A DNA stretch of 64,000 nucleotides from Cryobacterium adonitolivorans (GCF_004402695.1 NZ_SOFL01000002.1:126956-190955); one strand, 5' to 3'; shown: positions 35,157 through 44,108, counted from the first letter of the stretch. Notes: generated by a model not told the origin, from the letters alone. Translations and numbers: made by a program.

Positions 35157-35594
35157 GTGCCCATCGAACTCGGGCCGGTCGACTGGATCGTAGTGGAGTT
35201 TCCGGGCAGCACCTTCAACGGGTCGATCGCTCCGGAGATCACGTCGCTCGTTGACCGGGGTCTGGTGAAGATCCTGGACTTGCTGATCCTCATGAAGGAC
35301 GCCGACGGCGCATTGGAAATCGCCGAACTTTCGGACCTCGAAGACGGCGAACTCGGGGAACTGCGAGCCTTCGAGACCGAACTGGCCACCCTCCTCAGCG
35401 AGGATGACGTGATCTCGGCGGCCGAGGCCATCGAGCCCGGCAGCACCGCCGCGCTCCTGGTCTGGGACAACCTCTGGGCCGCTCCGTTCGGAGCGTCGGT
35501 GCGGCACGCCGGCGGCCAGCTGGTGGCCAGCGGCCGCATCCCGGTACAGGTACTCCTCGCCGCGATCGAAGCCGATGACACGGAAGGAGCCTGA
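35157..35594 (+). CDS. DUF6325 family protein
   Basis: 145 residues from GTG 35157, which gives the family-like start 'PIELGPVDWIVVEFPG'; a TTG at 35112 would add 15 basic residues but has a badly spaced ribosome site. 'EITSLVDRGLVKILDLLILM' with 'KDADGALEIAELSDLEDGEL' is the conserved core, and 'GSTAALLVWDNLWAAPFG' the second block. It is related to small DUF1269-like membrane-linked proteins. It is followed at once by a 49-residue basic protein, a pairing common in actinobacteria. The function is unknown. Confidence 0.8.
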   Translation: MPIELGPVDWIVVEFPGSTFNGSIAPEITSLVDRGLVKILDLLILMKDADGALEIAELSDLEDGELGELRAFETELATLLSEDDVISAAEAIEPGSTAALLVWDNLWAAPFGASVRHAGGQLVASGRIPVQVLLAAIEADDTEGA

Positions 35595-35595
35595 T

Positions 35596-35745
35596 ATGCC
35601 TATCGCACGCAGACGAGTTGGCTGGCCAGGGGTGATCGGGGCACCCATGGCCCGCACCGCCGCCACAGTGGGGACGGCGGCTGTCGTCGCCCACCGGGTG
35701 CGCCGCCGCGGCGACCGCCGGGACGACAGGCGCGACCGCCGCTGA
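35596..35745 (+). CDS. Small basic protein paired with DUF6325
   Basis: 49 residues starting 1 bp after the DUF6325 stop, with GGAGCC as ribosome site. It begins MPIARRRVGWPGV, has a short non-polar middle ('PMARTAATVGTAAVVAH') and ends in alternating Arg/Asp ('RRGDRRDDRRDRR'). Proteins of this kind next to DUF6325 often carry a C-terminal SHOCT domain, which is missing here. Coding is supported by position, ribosome site and the recurrent pairing. Confidence 0.65.
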   Translation: MPIARRRVGWPGVIGAPMARTAATVGTAAVVAHRVRRRGDRRDDRRDRR

Positions 35746-35876
35746 TCCGGTGTGACCGAGGCCGGCCCGGCTGTGAAGCCGGCAGGGCGAGTGCGCCTTA
35801 ACCATCACAGGGCGACTCCCGGAAGGGAGCCGCCCGCTCTGACCGTCCAGTGCTGAACGGTGACTGCTGGAGAGGG

Positions 35877-36539
35877 TTAGTCGCCGAGGACGGCGCCCAG
35901 GTCGACGTCGCCGAGGGAGTCGCCCACAGTGGAGTCGACAGCGTCGCTGATCTCTGCGCCGAGATCACCGCCGGTGACATCGCCGCCGGTGACATCGCCC
36001 AGGTCAGCCTCATTCGCCGAACCCACCGGGGCCTCCACCGGTGCGTCGACCGGCGCGGTGACGGGAACGCTGGCGGAGGTGTCGTTGCCCGATGCCACCG
36101 GTCCGTTGCCGGAAGCGATAGGGGCGTCGATCCCGTTGGCGACGTTGTTGCCGGAGGCGACGTCGCCGGTGTCGCTGTTCAGCGAGTCCTCAACGATGGG
36201 ACCGCTGACGACCGGGCCATTGACAATGCCACCGTCGTTGACGGAGGTGTCGGTGCCGGAGACTCCGTTGCCGGACACTTCCGTGCCGGAAACGTCGGCA
36301 CCCGAAACCACGGGGGCCAGGATGCCTGTGCCGACTGCGCTGTTCCCGGTGACGGCATCCCGCAGGATGTCGTCGATGGCCTGGGTGCTCGTGGCCGACG
36401 TGGAACTGTCTGTCACCGTGGAGCCGGCGTTGTCGAGTTCCGCGGCCTGGGCGGGAGCCACGAGGCCTCCCACGATGAGGGCAGATGCTGCTGCACCGGT
36501 AACGCCAAATGCAGTGATTCGCTTCGTGATGGTCTTCAT
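35877..36539 (-). CDS. Secreted low-complexity protein
   Basis: 220 residues. A signal peptide (1-32) ends at 'APAQA', with a lysine-rich start MKTITKRIT and a ribosome site GGAG. The mature protein is rich in Gly, Ser, Val, Asp and Thr, with short recurring units such as 'GADVSGTEVSGNGVSGTD' and 'GPVASGNDTS', and 'GDVTGGDVTGG'. No known domain, cysteine or sorting motif was seen. It ends in an acidic stretch. It may be a surface or matrix protein that is intrinsically disordered. It is divergent from the PadR gene, with a 338-bp gap. Confidence 0.8.
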   Translation of the reverse strand: MKTITKRITAFGVTGAAASALIVGGLVAPAQAAELDNAGSTVTDSSTSATSTQAIDDILRDAVTGNSAVGTGILAPVVSGADVSGTEVSGNGVSGTDTSVNDGGIVNGPVVSGPIVEDSLNSDTGDVASGNNVANGIDAPIASGNGPVASGNDTSASVPVTAPVDAPVEAPVGSANEADLGDVTGGDVTGGDLGAEISDAVDSTVGDSLGDVDLGAVLGD

Positions 36540-36780
36540 TGTCTGAACTCCAATTCATTAGTTTCGCTCCGGCCTCGGTGTTTACCCGGGCCGCATAGGT
36601 GGTCCGGAGCCTCTGCGCCCCTGGATTGGTCGGGCCGCGATATTTCGCTCTGAATCGGCCGTAATACCATCGGCGAATCAGCCGAGCAGGCGCGCCGTTC
36701 GCAGTCGTGGCGCACGATGGCCAGAGTGGCGAGAGCGGCCAAAAGACTCTCGAGAATTTTTCTCGGGCTCGACAAAATTA
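36540..36780. other. Gap between the secreted-protein and PadR genes
   Basis: This part of the divergent gap shows no gene. It holds a small imperfect hairpin CTCGAGAA-TTT-TTCTCGGG near 36749-36767 and must contain the minus-strand promoter of the secreted-protein gene, which could not be placed with confidence. Confidence 0.4.
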
Positions 36781-36819
36781 TTGACATTGCGACATTCAGC
36801 GATATATCGTTGAGTGTCG
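36781..36819 (+). promoter_or_regulatory. PadR-gene promoter with palindromic operator
   Basis: TTGACA (36781-36786) and TATATC (36803-36808) form a near-consensus promoter with a 16-bp spacer. The 30-bp palindrome 36790-36819 is centred on GATATATC with arms CGACATTCAG / GTTGAGTGTCG-like; only two symmetric pairs mismatch. It covers the spacer, the -10 and the start point, an arrangement that indicates repression, most likely by the PadR product encoded downstream. Confidence 0.75.
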
Positions 36820-36877
36820 TGGAAGTTCCGCGGCGCGTGCTCGCGACACCAGCGAGGCACGACATCGTGAAAGGACG

Positions 36878-37528
36878 ATGACGATCATGAAGCGCTATCA
36901 CCACACACACCATTCAGATTCCGGCGCCCCTGAGTTCGGTGCCCCGCAGTTCGGGCCGGGCATGAGCCGCGCCCACCACGACTCGCCGCAGGGCCACGGT
37001 CGCGGTTTCGGCCGGGGATTCGGTCCGGGCGGTCCCGGCTTCGGCGGTTTCGGTCCCGGATTCGGCCCCGGAGGTCCCCGCGGCTCCCGTCGCGCCAACC
37101 GGGGCGACGTTCGCTCGGCGATCCTCTCCCTGCTGGCCGACGGTCCCTTCAACGGCTACGGACTCATCCGGGCCATCGAGGAGAAGACCGGCGGCGCCTG
37201 GCGCCCCAGCCCCGGCTCCATCTACCCGACCCTGCAGCAGCTCGTCGACGAGGAGCTCATCTCGCCGACCGGTACCGAACGCCGCACGGACTACGAACTC
37301 ACCGAAGCCGGCCGGGCCTATCTGGCCGAGCACGCCGACGACCTCAAGAAGGCGTGGGAAGCCACCCCGGGACAGTCGGACGCCGACGCCGCCTTCCACG
37401 AGAGCGTCGGCAAGCTCTTCGGTGTTGTGCATCAGTTCCGCTCGTCGGCGACCGATGCCCAGCGTGCCGCCGCCACCGAGAAGCTCGACGAGGTGCGCCG
37501 CGCGTTGTACCTCATCCTCGCGGACTGA
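36878..37528 (+). CDS. PadR family transcriptional regulator with His/Gly-rich N-terminus
   Basis: 216 residues. The winged helix is about residues 78-150: 'RGDVRSAILSLLADGPFNGY', 'WRPSPGSIYPTLQQLVDEEL' and 'RRTDYELTEAGRAYLAEHAD'. Before it lies a 75-residue extension rich in His ('RYHHTHH') and Gly/Phe/Pro repeats ('GFGRGFGPGGPGFGGFGPG'). Such extensions occur in actinobacterial PadR proteins and may bind metal, but this is not shown. The palindrome over its promoter suggests autoregulation. ATG 36878 is taken because GAAAGGA is correctly spaced. Confidence 0.9.
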   Translation: MTIMKRYHHTHHSDSGAPEFGAPQFGPGMSRAHHDSPQGHGRGFGRGFGPGGPGFGGFGPGFGPGGPRGSRRANRGDVRSAILSLLADGPFNGYGLIRAIEEKTGGAWRPSPGSIYPTLQQLVDEELISPTGTERRTDYELTEAGRAYLAEHADDLKKAWEATPGQSDADAAFHESVGKLFGVVHQFRSSATDAQRAAATEKLDEVRRALYLILAD

Positions 37529-37625
37529 GCCGTACGGGCGCGGACATTCCTGCTGCGCCCGGCCGACGACCGGGCCAGAATGGCGGCATGTCCAAGAGCC
37601 GTGCAGACAGCGCCACACCTCAGCC

Positions 37626-39287
37626 ATGACGACGTCGGCGCTGATCCTCGGTCCGATGCTGCGGTACGTCGATACCGACTCCGCCAGTGTGTGGGTCGAG
37701 ACCGCGCGGGCCGGGCAGGTCACGGTGAGGGCCGACGCCAGGACGTGGTCGGCGCGCACCTTCGCCGTGCACGCGCACCACTACGCGTTGGTGCAGGTCG
37801 ACGGGCTGGCACCGGGCACGACCACTCCGTATGCGGTCGACATCGACGGCGTGCAGGTCTGGCCGACGGCGCCGTCACATTTTCCGGCATCCGTCATCAG
37901 CACGCTCACGCCCGGCGCACCCCTGCGGCTGGCATTCGGATCGTGCCGAACCAGCGTGCCGCACGACGCGAAGGGCAACCGCACCCACGGTGTGGATGCC
38001 CTGCGCAGCTACGCGCTGCAGATGGCCGCGCAGCCGGGCCGATTCTCCTGGCCCGACCTCGTGCTCTTCCTGGGCGACCAGGTCTACGCCGACACCACGA
38101 GCGAGCAGATGCAGCAGTTCATCCGTGCCCGGCGGGACCTCAACGAGCCTCCCGGGGAGGAGCTGGCCGACTTCGAGGAGTATGCGCATCTCTACGGCCT
38201 CGCCTGGTCCGACCCGGCGAATCGGTGGCTCCTGTCGACGGTGCCCACCGCTATGGTCTTCGACGACCACGACATCCGTGACGACTGGAACGCGTCGCTC
38301 AGTTGGAAGCGCGAGATGGAGCAGACCTCCTGGTGGCACGGGAGGCTGGTCGCCGGCCTGGCCTCGTATTGGGTGTACCAGCATCTGGGCAACCTGTCGC
38401 CCGTCGAGCGGGCAGCCGATGTGATCTGGCGGCTGATCGCCGGCCACGCCGGCGACGCCGAGCTTGACCTCAGCGACAGGCTCGACGCTTTCGTCGAGCG
38501 CGCCGACGCCGAGCCGGCCAGCTATCGCTGGAGCTACTGCCGGGACTACGGCGACAGCCGGCTGATTGTGGTCGATTCCCGCATTGCGCGCAGGCTCGAC
38601 CCCGAAGACCGGGCCCTGATCGACGACGACGAATCCGGCTGGCTCGACGAGCGGATGCGCGGCGGCTTCCGCCATCTGCTGGTGGGCACGTCTTTGCCCT
38701 TCCTGTTGCCGACGGGCCTGCACCACCTGGAGGCTTGGAACGAGGCGACCGCAGAGGGCGCCTGGGGCGGGCCGATGGCCGTCGTCGGCGAGAAGCTGCG
38801 CCAGGCCCTCGACCTCGAACACTGGGCCGCCTTCCAGTCGAGCTTTCGCCGGGTGGCGCAGATGGCCACCGAGGTGGCCGACGGCAAACGTGGCCCGGCC
38901 CCCGACACCATCACATTCCTCTCCGGCGACGTGCACTACTCCTATGTCGCCGAGGTGGAGCGCAGCTCGGGCAGCCGCATCATCCAGGCCGTCTGTTCGC
39001 CGATCCGCAACCCGCTGGCCCTGCCGCTTCGGTCGTTCTCGGCCGTGCTGTCCTATGCCATCGCGAACCGTCCCAGCGAAATGCTGGCTCGGTCGGCCGG
39101 GGTGCCCGCGTCACCCCTGCGGTGGCGGGGGATCCTTGGGCCGTGGTTCGAGAACTGCCTCGCCAGCGTCTCGGCGACGCCGGCGGGGCTACGGTTCCGC
39201 TGGATCACAGGCATCGACCGGGGCGATGGCCGGGCGAGGCCCCGGGTGAAAGAAATCGCTGCCATCACCGTTTCGCCGCGTCTCTGA
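37626..39287 (+). CDS. PhoD-like alkaline phosphatase D family protein
   Basis: 553 residues. Metallophosphoesterase motifs are visible: 'LAFGSCRTSVPHD', 'VLFLGDQVYADTTSEQ', 'AMVFDDHDIRDDWNASLSWK' and 'TFLSGDVHYSYVAEVE'. The N-terminus is a short beta domain. No signal peptide is seen, in contrast to Tat-exported PhoD of Bacillus, so it is probably cytoplasmic. The substrate is uncertain. The ATG at 37626 is chosen because the text upstream is outside the family. Confidence 0.9.
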   Translation: MTTSALILGPMLRYVDTDSASVWVETARAGQVTVRADARTWSARTFAVHAHHYALVQVDGLAPGTTTPYAVDIDGVQVWPTAPSHFPASVISTLTPGAPLRLAFGSCRTSVPHDAKGNRTHGVDALRSYALQMAAQPGRFSWPDLVLFLGDQVYADTTSEQMQQFIRARRDLNEPPGEELADFEEYAHLYGLAWSDPANRWLLSTVPTAMVFDDHDIRDDWNASLSWKREMEQTSWWHGRLVAGLASYWVYQHLGNLSPVERAADVIWRLIAGHAGDAELDLSDRLDAFVERADAEPASYRWSYCRDYGDSRLIVVDSRIARRLDPEDRALIDDDESGWLDERMRGGFRHLLVGTSLPFLLPTGLHHLEAWNEATAEGAWGGPMAVVGEKLRQALDLEHWAAFQSSFRRVAQMATEVADGKRGPAPDTITFLSGDVHYSYVAEVERSSGSRIIQAVCSPIRNPLALPLRSFSAVLSYAIANRPSEMLARSAGVPASPLRWRGILGPWFENCLASVSATPAGLRFRWITGIDRGDGRARPRVKEIAAITVSPRL

Positions 39288-39296
39288 GAATTGCGC

Positions 39297-40469
39297 CTAG
39301 GCGCTCGCGAGCCAGAGGTCAGGGCCGAAGACCTCGTAGTGGATGCGAGCGGCCGGGACCCCCGACGCCAGCGCCTGTGCGCGCATCGCCCGCATGAACG
39401 GCAGCGGCCCGCAGAGGTACACCGAGGCGTCGAGCGGGATGGTCACCGAATCCAGAGACATGAAACCGTCGTGCGCGGTGTCCTGGGCGCTCGGCGCCTC
39501 GAGCCAGAGTTCCAGTTCGGCTGTTTCCAGGATTGCGACGTCGGCGCGCATCTGTTCGCGCAGGGCCCAGCGCTCGATGGTGCTCTCGGCGTGCAGCACC
39601 AGCACCTTCCGCTCCGACCCCGTCTCGACCAGCGAGCGCAGGATCGACGCCAGCGGGGTGCAGCCGATACCGGCCGACGCCAGCACCAGGGGGCCGTCGC
39701 CCGTGCTGAGGGTGATGTCGCCGCAGGGGTTGGAGAGCGTCAGCTGGTCGCCGACCTGCACGTCGCGGTGCAGGACTGGGGAGACCTCCCCGTCGTTGTC
39801 CAGCTTCACCGTGAACACCCGGGTCTCGGTGCCGGTGCCGGCCGAGAGCGAGTACTGCCGCACCTGGCGGATCCCATCGGGCATCCGCACCGTCACGCCC
39901 ACGTACTGGCCGGGCCGGGACGCGGACGCCGGGGTGTCATCGGACGGCACGAGCGTGAACGTCACGGCGTCGCTGCCGGCGGGGTCCCGGCGCGTGACCG
40001 TCCACGGCGCGAGCGGCTTGTCGCTGGCCGCGGCGGCGTACAGGCCGCTCTCCTGCTTGATCAGGGCGTGGGCCATCAGCCAGTAGACCTCGGTCCAGGC
40101 ATCCGCGATCTCGGCCGTGATGACATCGCTGAGCTCGGCGGCGATGGATTCGAAAAGGTACTTGTAGACCACGTCGTACTGCTCGGGCAGGATGCCGAGG
40201 GAGACGTGCTTGTGGGCGATGCGGGAGAGCATGATCTCCGGCGCGCTGAGGGGGTCCTTCACGAGATGGGCGGCGAACGCGGCGATGCTGCCCGCGAGGG
40301 CCTGCTGCTGCACGCCGCTCTTCTGGTTCGAGCGGCTGAAAAGGCCGTCGAAGAGTTCGGGATGCGCGGTAAACATGCGCGCGTAGAACCCGGTGGCGAT
40401 GGCGGGCATCCGTTCGCCGACCAGGGGGAGCGTTGCTTCGATGAGGGGGTGGGACTGGGGGGACAGCAT
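39297..40469 (-). CDS. hmp: Flavohaemoglobin (nitric oxide dioxygenase)
   Basis: 390 residues. The globin domain (1-140) has the proximal histidine in 'IAHKHVSLGILPEQYDVV'. The FAD domain has 'RQYSLSAGTG', and the NAD domain 'LVLASAGIGCTPLASIL' and 'YLCGPLPFMRAM'. It oxidises NO to nitrate with O2 and NAD(P)H, protecting from nitrosative stress. It stands alone; no NsrR-type site or regulator gene was identified upstream. Confidence 0.93.
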   Translation of the reverse strand: MLSPQSHPLIEATLPLVGERMPAIATGFYARMFTAHPELFDGLFSRSNQKSGVQQQALAGSIAAFAAHLVKDPLSAPEIMLSRIAHKHVSLGILPEQYDVVYKYLFESIAAELSDVITAEIADAWTEVYWLMAHALIKQESGLYAAAASDKPLAPWTVTRRDPAGSDAVTFTLVPSDDTPASASRPGQYVGVTVRMPDGIRQVRQYSLSAGTGTETRVFTVKLDNDGEVSPVLHRDVQVGDQLTLSNPCGDITLSTGDGPLVLASAGIGCTPLASILRSLVETGSERKVLVLHAESTIERWALREQMRADVAILETAELELWLEAPSAQDTAHDGFMSLDSVTIPLDASVYLCGPLPFMRAMRAQALASGVPAARIHYEVFGPDLWLASA

Positions 40470-40812
40470 GCCGGCTCCTGACGTGTGGGGAAGTGGTGCG
40501 GGGAGTAGATGGGGAGTCTTACGCTAACAACCGCTACCCCCGGCCGAGGGAGGCTAAAGCCTCTAGTGGCGCCGATGACCGATACGGGACACGAGCGCCC
40601 CAGCGGCTCCGGAGCGACGGGTCCAGACTGGTCGCATGTCCACAGGTGTGCACCTCGTTCGCTCGGCCGCCGCGCCGCTCACTCGCACCAGCCCGCGAAC
40701 GACACCCGGCCTGGACCTACAATCTGCTGGCGCTCACGGATGATTTTTCAAGGGGGGTTGCGAAAATTCTGAGAAAAGTTTTGGGTCGCGTGACGGCGCT
40801 TCGAAGCCCGGA
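40470..40812. other. Gap without recognised gene
   Basis: Upstream of hmp and before the leader of the next gene, no reading frame here resembles a protein family or has a convincing start. Only a five-pair hairpin GAGGC-TAAA-GCCTC (40550-40563) was noticed. The hmp promoter must lie at its left end. Confidence 0.4.
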
Positions 40813-41059
40813 TTGACCCGGCAACTGCGGGTCGAATAGGCATCTCACCGGCAATCGAGAAGTGATCCAGACCTCCGGGCGGCATGCAACAGGGGTACGC
40901 CGATTCGGAGGACCTTCCCGGTGAGCGGTGAGGATCTATGCAGAAACATACTGCAGGGTTAGTCACTTCGCCCGGGTGGGCCCCCGCCCGTGGACGTCGA
41001 CTAAGAACCGCTTTGCGTCCTCGTACATGCGATTCGCTCAGTGAGAGACATACAGAACT
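40813..41059 (+). promoter_or_regulatory. Promoter and structured ~210-nt leader of the lysozyme-fold protein gene
   Basis: TTGACC (40813-40818) and an ATAGGC-like -10 (about 40836-40841) predict a start near 40848. The RNA would fold from its first bases: CTCACCGG pairs with CCGGTGAG about 75 nt later, CCTCCG with CGGAGG inside it, and GGCG with CGCC inside that. Further hairpins follow: TGCAG/CTGCA, then CGGGTG/CGCCCG. In actinobacteria, genes for cell-wall lytic proteins often carry the c-di-AMP riboswitch (ydaO) here, but its consensus blocks were not found. Confidence 0.5.
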
Positions 41060-42034
41060 GTGACTACCCCGAACTCCCGCACTCCCGCAACACCCAAGAC
41101 ATCAGCTACATCCGCTACCGCCGTAATCCCCGCGGTGCCCATCGAGACCCGCGCGTCGAAGACCCATCGCACCCGCGTCACCCGTCGCTCAGCTGCAGCG
41201 ATCGCTGTGCTCTCCATCGGTGCAATGGTCGGAACTGGATTCGTGTTGGAGCCTGCGATGGCCGCCCAGAACGATCGCGCGTCCGAAACCAAGACCCTCT
41301 CAGCCAGCGCGGCGCACTCAGAGCAGCTCGAGGCTTACAGCAGCATCACGCACGCCCACGCTGAGAAGGCTGCCACCGACACCATCGCCGGCGCGACCCC
41401 CGTGATCGCTGCGGCCGCGAACAAGGTCGACGCTACGCAGGTGGCCACGCCCGTCGCGATGCTCAACAACTACAAGTACCTGGCACCAGAGCGAATCTAC
41501 GAGCTCGTCAGCCAGACGAACGCAGAGCTCCCACCCCTGCAGGCCGCAACGGCCGAGGTTGATCGAGTGGCTGCCGAGCAGGCCGCCGCGGAGGCTGCCG
41601 CTGCCGCCGCGGCCCAGGAGGCCGCCGAGGCACAAGCCGCGGCCGAAGCTGAGGCTGCCGAGGCTGCCCAGGCCGCCAAGGCTGCCCCGAAGACCAGCAC
41701 TGCTCCGGCCCCGTCTGCACCGTCCAACCCGAGCGGCGCACAGGCCGTCGCCCGCGACATGATGTCCGCCAAGTACGGCTGGGGCGCCGACCAGTTCGGC
41801 TGCCTCGTCAGCCTGTGGGACAAGGAGTCCGGCTGGAACGTGAACGCGTACAACGCCTCGAGCGGTGCCACCGGTATTCCGCAGGCGCTGCCCGGCAGCA
41901 AGATGGCCACGGCCGGGTCGGACTGGGCGACGAACGCCTCCACCCAGATCTCCTGGGGCCTGGGCTACATCTCGGGCTCCTACGGCACACCGTGCGCGGC
42001 CTGGGCCAAATCCGAATCTGTGGGCTGGTACTAA
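41060..42034 (+). CDS. Secreted lysozyme-fold (transglycosylase-like) protein
   Basis: 324 residues. A long N-terminal export signal has its hydrophobic core about 45-60 ('AAAIAVLSIGAMVGTGFVL') and ends 'PAMAA'. The middle (about 160-205) is an Ala/Glu-rich coiled coil, followed by a Pro/Ser linker. The last 90 residues have the lysozyme-like fold of aggregation-promoting and transglycosylase-like proteins: 'FGCLVSLWDKESGWNVNAYN' with the catalytic Glu in KESGW, and 'GATGIPQALPGSKMA'. It probably cuts peptidoglycan during growth. The long leader suggests RNA-level control. Confidence 0.88.
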   Translation: MTTPNSRTPATPKTSATSATAVIPAVPIETRASKTHRTRVTRRSAAAIAVLSIGAMVGTGFVLEPAMAAQNDRASETKTLSASAAHSEQLEAYSSITHAHAEKAATDTIAGATPVIAAAANKVDATQVATPVAMLNNYKYLAPERIYELVSQTNAELPPLQAATAEVDRVAAEQAAAEAAAAAAAQEAAEAQAAAEAEAAEAAQAAKAAPKTSTAPAPSAPSNPSGAQAVARDMMSAKYGWGADQFGCLVSLWDKESGWNVNAYNASSGATGIPQALPGSKMATAGSDWATNASTQISWGLGYISGSYGTPCAAWAKSESVGWY

Positions 42035-42184
42035 CCCACCAGGCACATTTTCATCACCTGACCGGCCCGCGGCCCAGGTTGAGGGGGCATTGCTCCCTGA
42101 AGCTGACCTGCGGGCCGTTCCGCCTGCAGACACGACGCGCCGGGTGCCCTGCCCAGCACCGTGACGCGGGCGTACTCTCGGGGC

Positions 42185-42646
42185 ATGAAACGTGCGCTCG
42201 CCTCCGGCCTCGTCTTTGTGCAGATACTGCTGCTGGTAGGCCTCCTAGTCTTGCCGCATGGCACAGTGTGGCCGGTGAACAGCTTCGTCGTGGCCACCGC
42301 GATAGCGCTCCTCGCGGTGGGGGTGGCTCTGGCCGTGCAGGGGTCCACAACGCTGGGCCCCGCCATGACGGCCAGCCCGATACCGCGCGAGGACGCCCCG
42401 CTGGCCACCAATGGGGTCTACGCGGTGGTGCGCAACCCCATCTACACGGGGCTGATGGTGGGGGCGCTGGGACTGGTCCTGATCGGCTCCTCCCTTATGC
42501 ACGTCGTGGCGTGGGTGGCCCTGATCGGTCTCCTGGCCGGAAAGACCCGCTGGGAGGAGCAAATGCTCGTTGAGGAGCACCCGGCGTACTCGGACTACGC
42601 GGCCCGGGTCGGCCGGTTTCTGCCGGGTGTCGGTCGGATCCGGTGA
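42185..42646 (+). CDS. Isoprenylcysteine carboxyl methyltransferase-like membrane protein
   Basis: 153 residues with four helices. '[20 protein letters not shown]' is the ICMT/phospholipid methyltransferase motif 'GxYxxVRHPxYxG', and '[21 protein letters not shown]' the conserved C-terminal 'E-E-x-x-L...YxxYxxxV' part. The family methylates lipids or isoprenyl groups; no prenylated protein is expected in bacteria, so the substrate is unknown. Its stop lies 42 bp before the LLM gene start. Confidence 0.88.
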   Translation: MKRALASGLVFVQILLLVGLLVLPHGTVWPVNSFVVATAIALLAVGVALAVQGSTTLGPAMTASPIPREDAPLATNGVYAVVRNPIYTGLMVGALGLVLIGSSLMHVVAWVALIGLLAGKTRWEEQMLVEEHPAYSDYAARVGRFLPGVGRIR

Positions 42647-42687
42647 ACGCGGGTATCGATTCGCCTCCGAAAACCGTTACCCCGAAC

Positions 42688-43686
42688 ATGACGACACCGC
42701 TCTCCATACTCGACCTCGCCCCCATCGCCCCCGGGCAGACCGTCAGGGAAAGCTTCGCCGCCAGCGTCGCGCTCGCCCAGACCGCCGAAAAGCACGGGTA
42801 CGAGCGGGTCTGGTATGCCGAGCACCACAACATGCCCACAATCGCGTCGTCGGCCACCAGCGTGCTCGTCGGCCACATCGCCTCGCAGACCTCCACCATC
42901 CGGCTCGGATCCGGCGGAGTGATGCTGCCCAACCACTCGCCGCTCACCATCGCCGAGCAGTACGGCACCCTCGCGGAGCTGTACCCCGGCCGCATCGACC
43001 TGGGCCTGGGCCGGGCGCCCGGCAGCGACCAGACCACGGCCAGGGCTATGCGCCGCGACCCGCGGGCCTCCGACCAGTTTCCGCAGGACGTGATGGAGCT
43101 GGCCGCGTACCTGCGCGACGAATCGATCATCCCCGGTGTGCGGGCGGTGCCGGGAGCGGGCACCAACGTTCCCCTCTACATCCTGGGGTCCTCCCTCTTC
43201 GGTGCCGGTCTGGCGGCCGCGCTGGGCCTGCCGTACGCGTTCGCGTCGCACTTCGCCCCCGACTCCCTGTTTGAGGCCGTCGCCACCTACCGGCGAGACT
43301 TTCGGCCGTCGGCGCAGCTCGCCGAGCCCTATCTGATGGTGGCCGCCAATGTGATCGCGGCCGACGATGGGGCGGATGCCGCACAGCAGTTCGAGATCAT
43401 GCGTCGCTCCAGGGTGCGCAGCATGATCGCCCGCGGACCGGCGTCGCCCGAGTACTCCGACGACCAGATCGATGCCTTCCTCACCACCACCGAGGGGCGC
43501 CGCCTGGCCGACATGATGCGGTACACGGCCGTGGGCACTTCGGCGGACGTGCGCACGTTTCTCGACGACCTGGTCGCATCCACCCAGGCCGACGAACTCA
43601 TCCTCGCCCACGCGTCGCAGCAGATCGGTGACCGACTGCGCTCCGTGGAGCTGACCGCCGGCGCCATGGCCGGCGTCCTGGCCTGA
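42688..43686 (+). CDS. LLM class flavin-dependent oxidoreductase
   Basis: 332 residues from ATG 42688. '[20 protein letters not shown]', '[20 protein letters not shown]' and '[20 protein letters not shown]' are diagnostic of the luciferase-like monooxygenases annotated as MsnO8-type proteins, which use FMN or F420. The frame stays open to 42643, overlapping the previous gene, but family proteins start at '[12 protein letters not shown]'. The reaction is unknown. Confidence 0.9.
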   Translation: MTTPLSILDLAPIAPGQTVRESFAASVALAQTAEKHGYERVWYAEHHNMPTIASSATSVLVGHIASQTSTIRLGSGGVMLPNHSPLTIAEQYGTLAELYPGRIDLGLGRAPGSDQTTARAMRRDPRASDQFPQDVMELAAYLRDESIIPGVRAVPGAGTNVPLYILGSSLFGAGLAAALGLPYAFASHFAPDSLFEAVATYRRDFRPSAQLAEPYLMVAANVIAADDGADAAQQFEIMRRSRVRSMIARGPASPEYSDDQIDAFLTTTEGRRLADMMRYTAVGTSADVRTFLDDLVASTQADELILAHASQQIGDRLRSVELTAGAMAGVLA

Positions 43687-43740
43687 GGCGCCAACGATCA
43701 CTCCCTGTTGCCGCCGTGACAAGCGGCTAAGGTCACAGAC

Positions 43741-44100
43741 ATGACCCCGGATTCCCTCGTCGAGTTCTGCCTCAGCCTGCCCCAGGCCACCGAGTCGTTT
43801 CCGTTCGGCGAGGAGACCAGCGTCTTCAAGACCAGCGGCAACGGCAAGATCTTCGCTCTCAGCGCCCTGGCCGGTGAACCGTTCAAGGTCTCGCTGAAAT
43901 GCGACCCCGAAGAAGGGCGTGCGCTGCGGGAAGAGTTTCCCGAGCACATCACCCCCGGCTACCACCTCAACAAGAAGCACTGGATCACCGTCGTGCTAGA
44001 CGGGGTCGTGGAAGACGAGCACGTGGAGCAGCTGCTGCGCGACAGTCACGCGCTCGTTCGACCGAAGGTGCCCCGGGTGCCACGGGGGAGCGCCGGGTAA
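43741..44100 (+). CDS. MmcQ/YjbR family protein
   Basis: 119 residues of the CyaY-like DNA-binding fold. 'CLSLPQATESFPFGEETSVF' is the family N-terminus, 'PFKVSLKCDPEEGRALREEF' and 'GYHLNKKHWITVVLDG' follow, and 'LRDSHALVRPKVPR' closes it. TAAGGT at 43728-43733 is 7 bp before the ATG, again a leaderless pattern. Its role in cells is not established. Confidence 0.9.
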   Translation: MTPDSLVEFCLSLPQATESFPFGEETSVFKTSGNGKIFALSALAGEPFKVSLKCDPEEGRALREEFPEHITPGYHLNKKHWITVVLDGVVEDEHVEQLLRDSHALVRPKVPRVPRGSAG

Positions 44101-44108
44101 GCACCTGA

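Noticed and set aside
40815..40833. GACCCG/CGGGTC hairpin as a terminator
   Set aside because: It lies within the predicted promoter spacer of the following gene and has no T-run; kept only as part of that region.
40848..41059. ydaO (c-di-AMP) or c-di-GMP riboswitch
   Set aside because: The position is right, but the conserved sequence blocks of either class could not be matched by eye; left as an unclassified structured leader.
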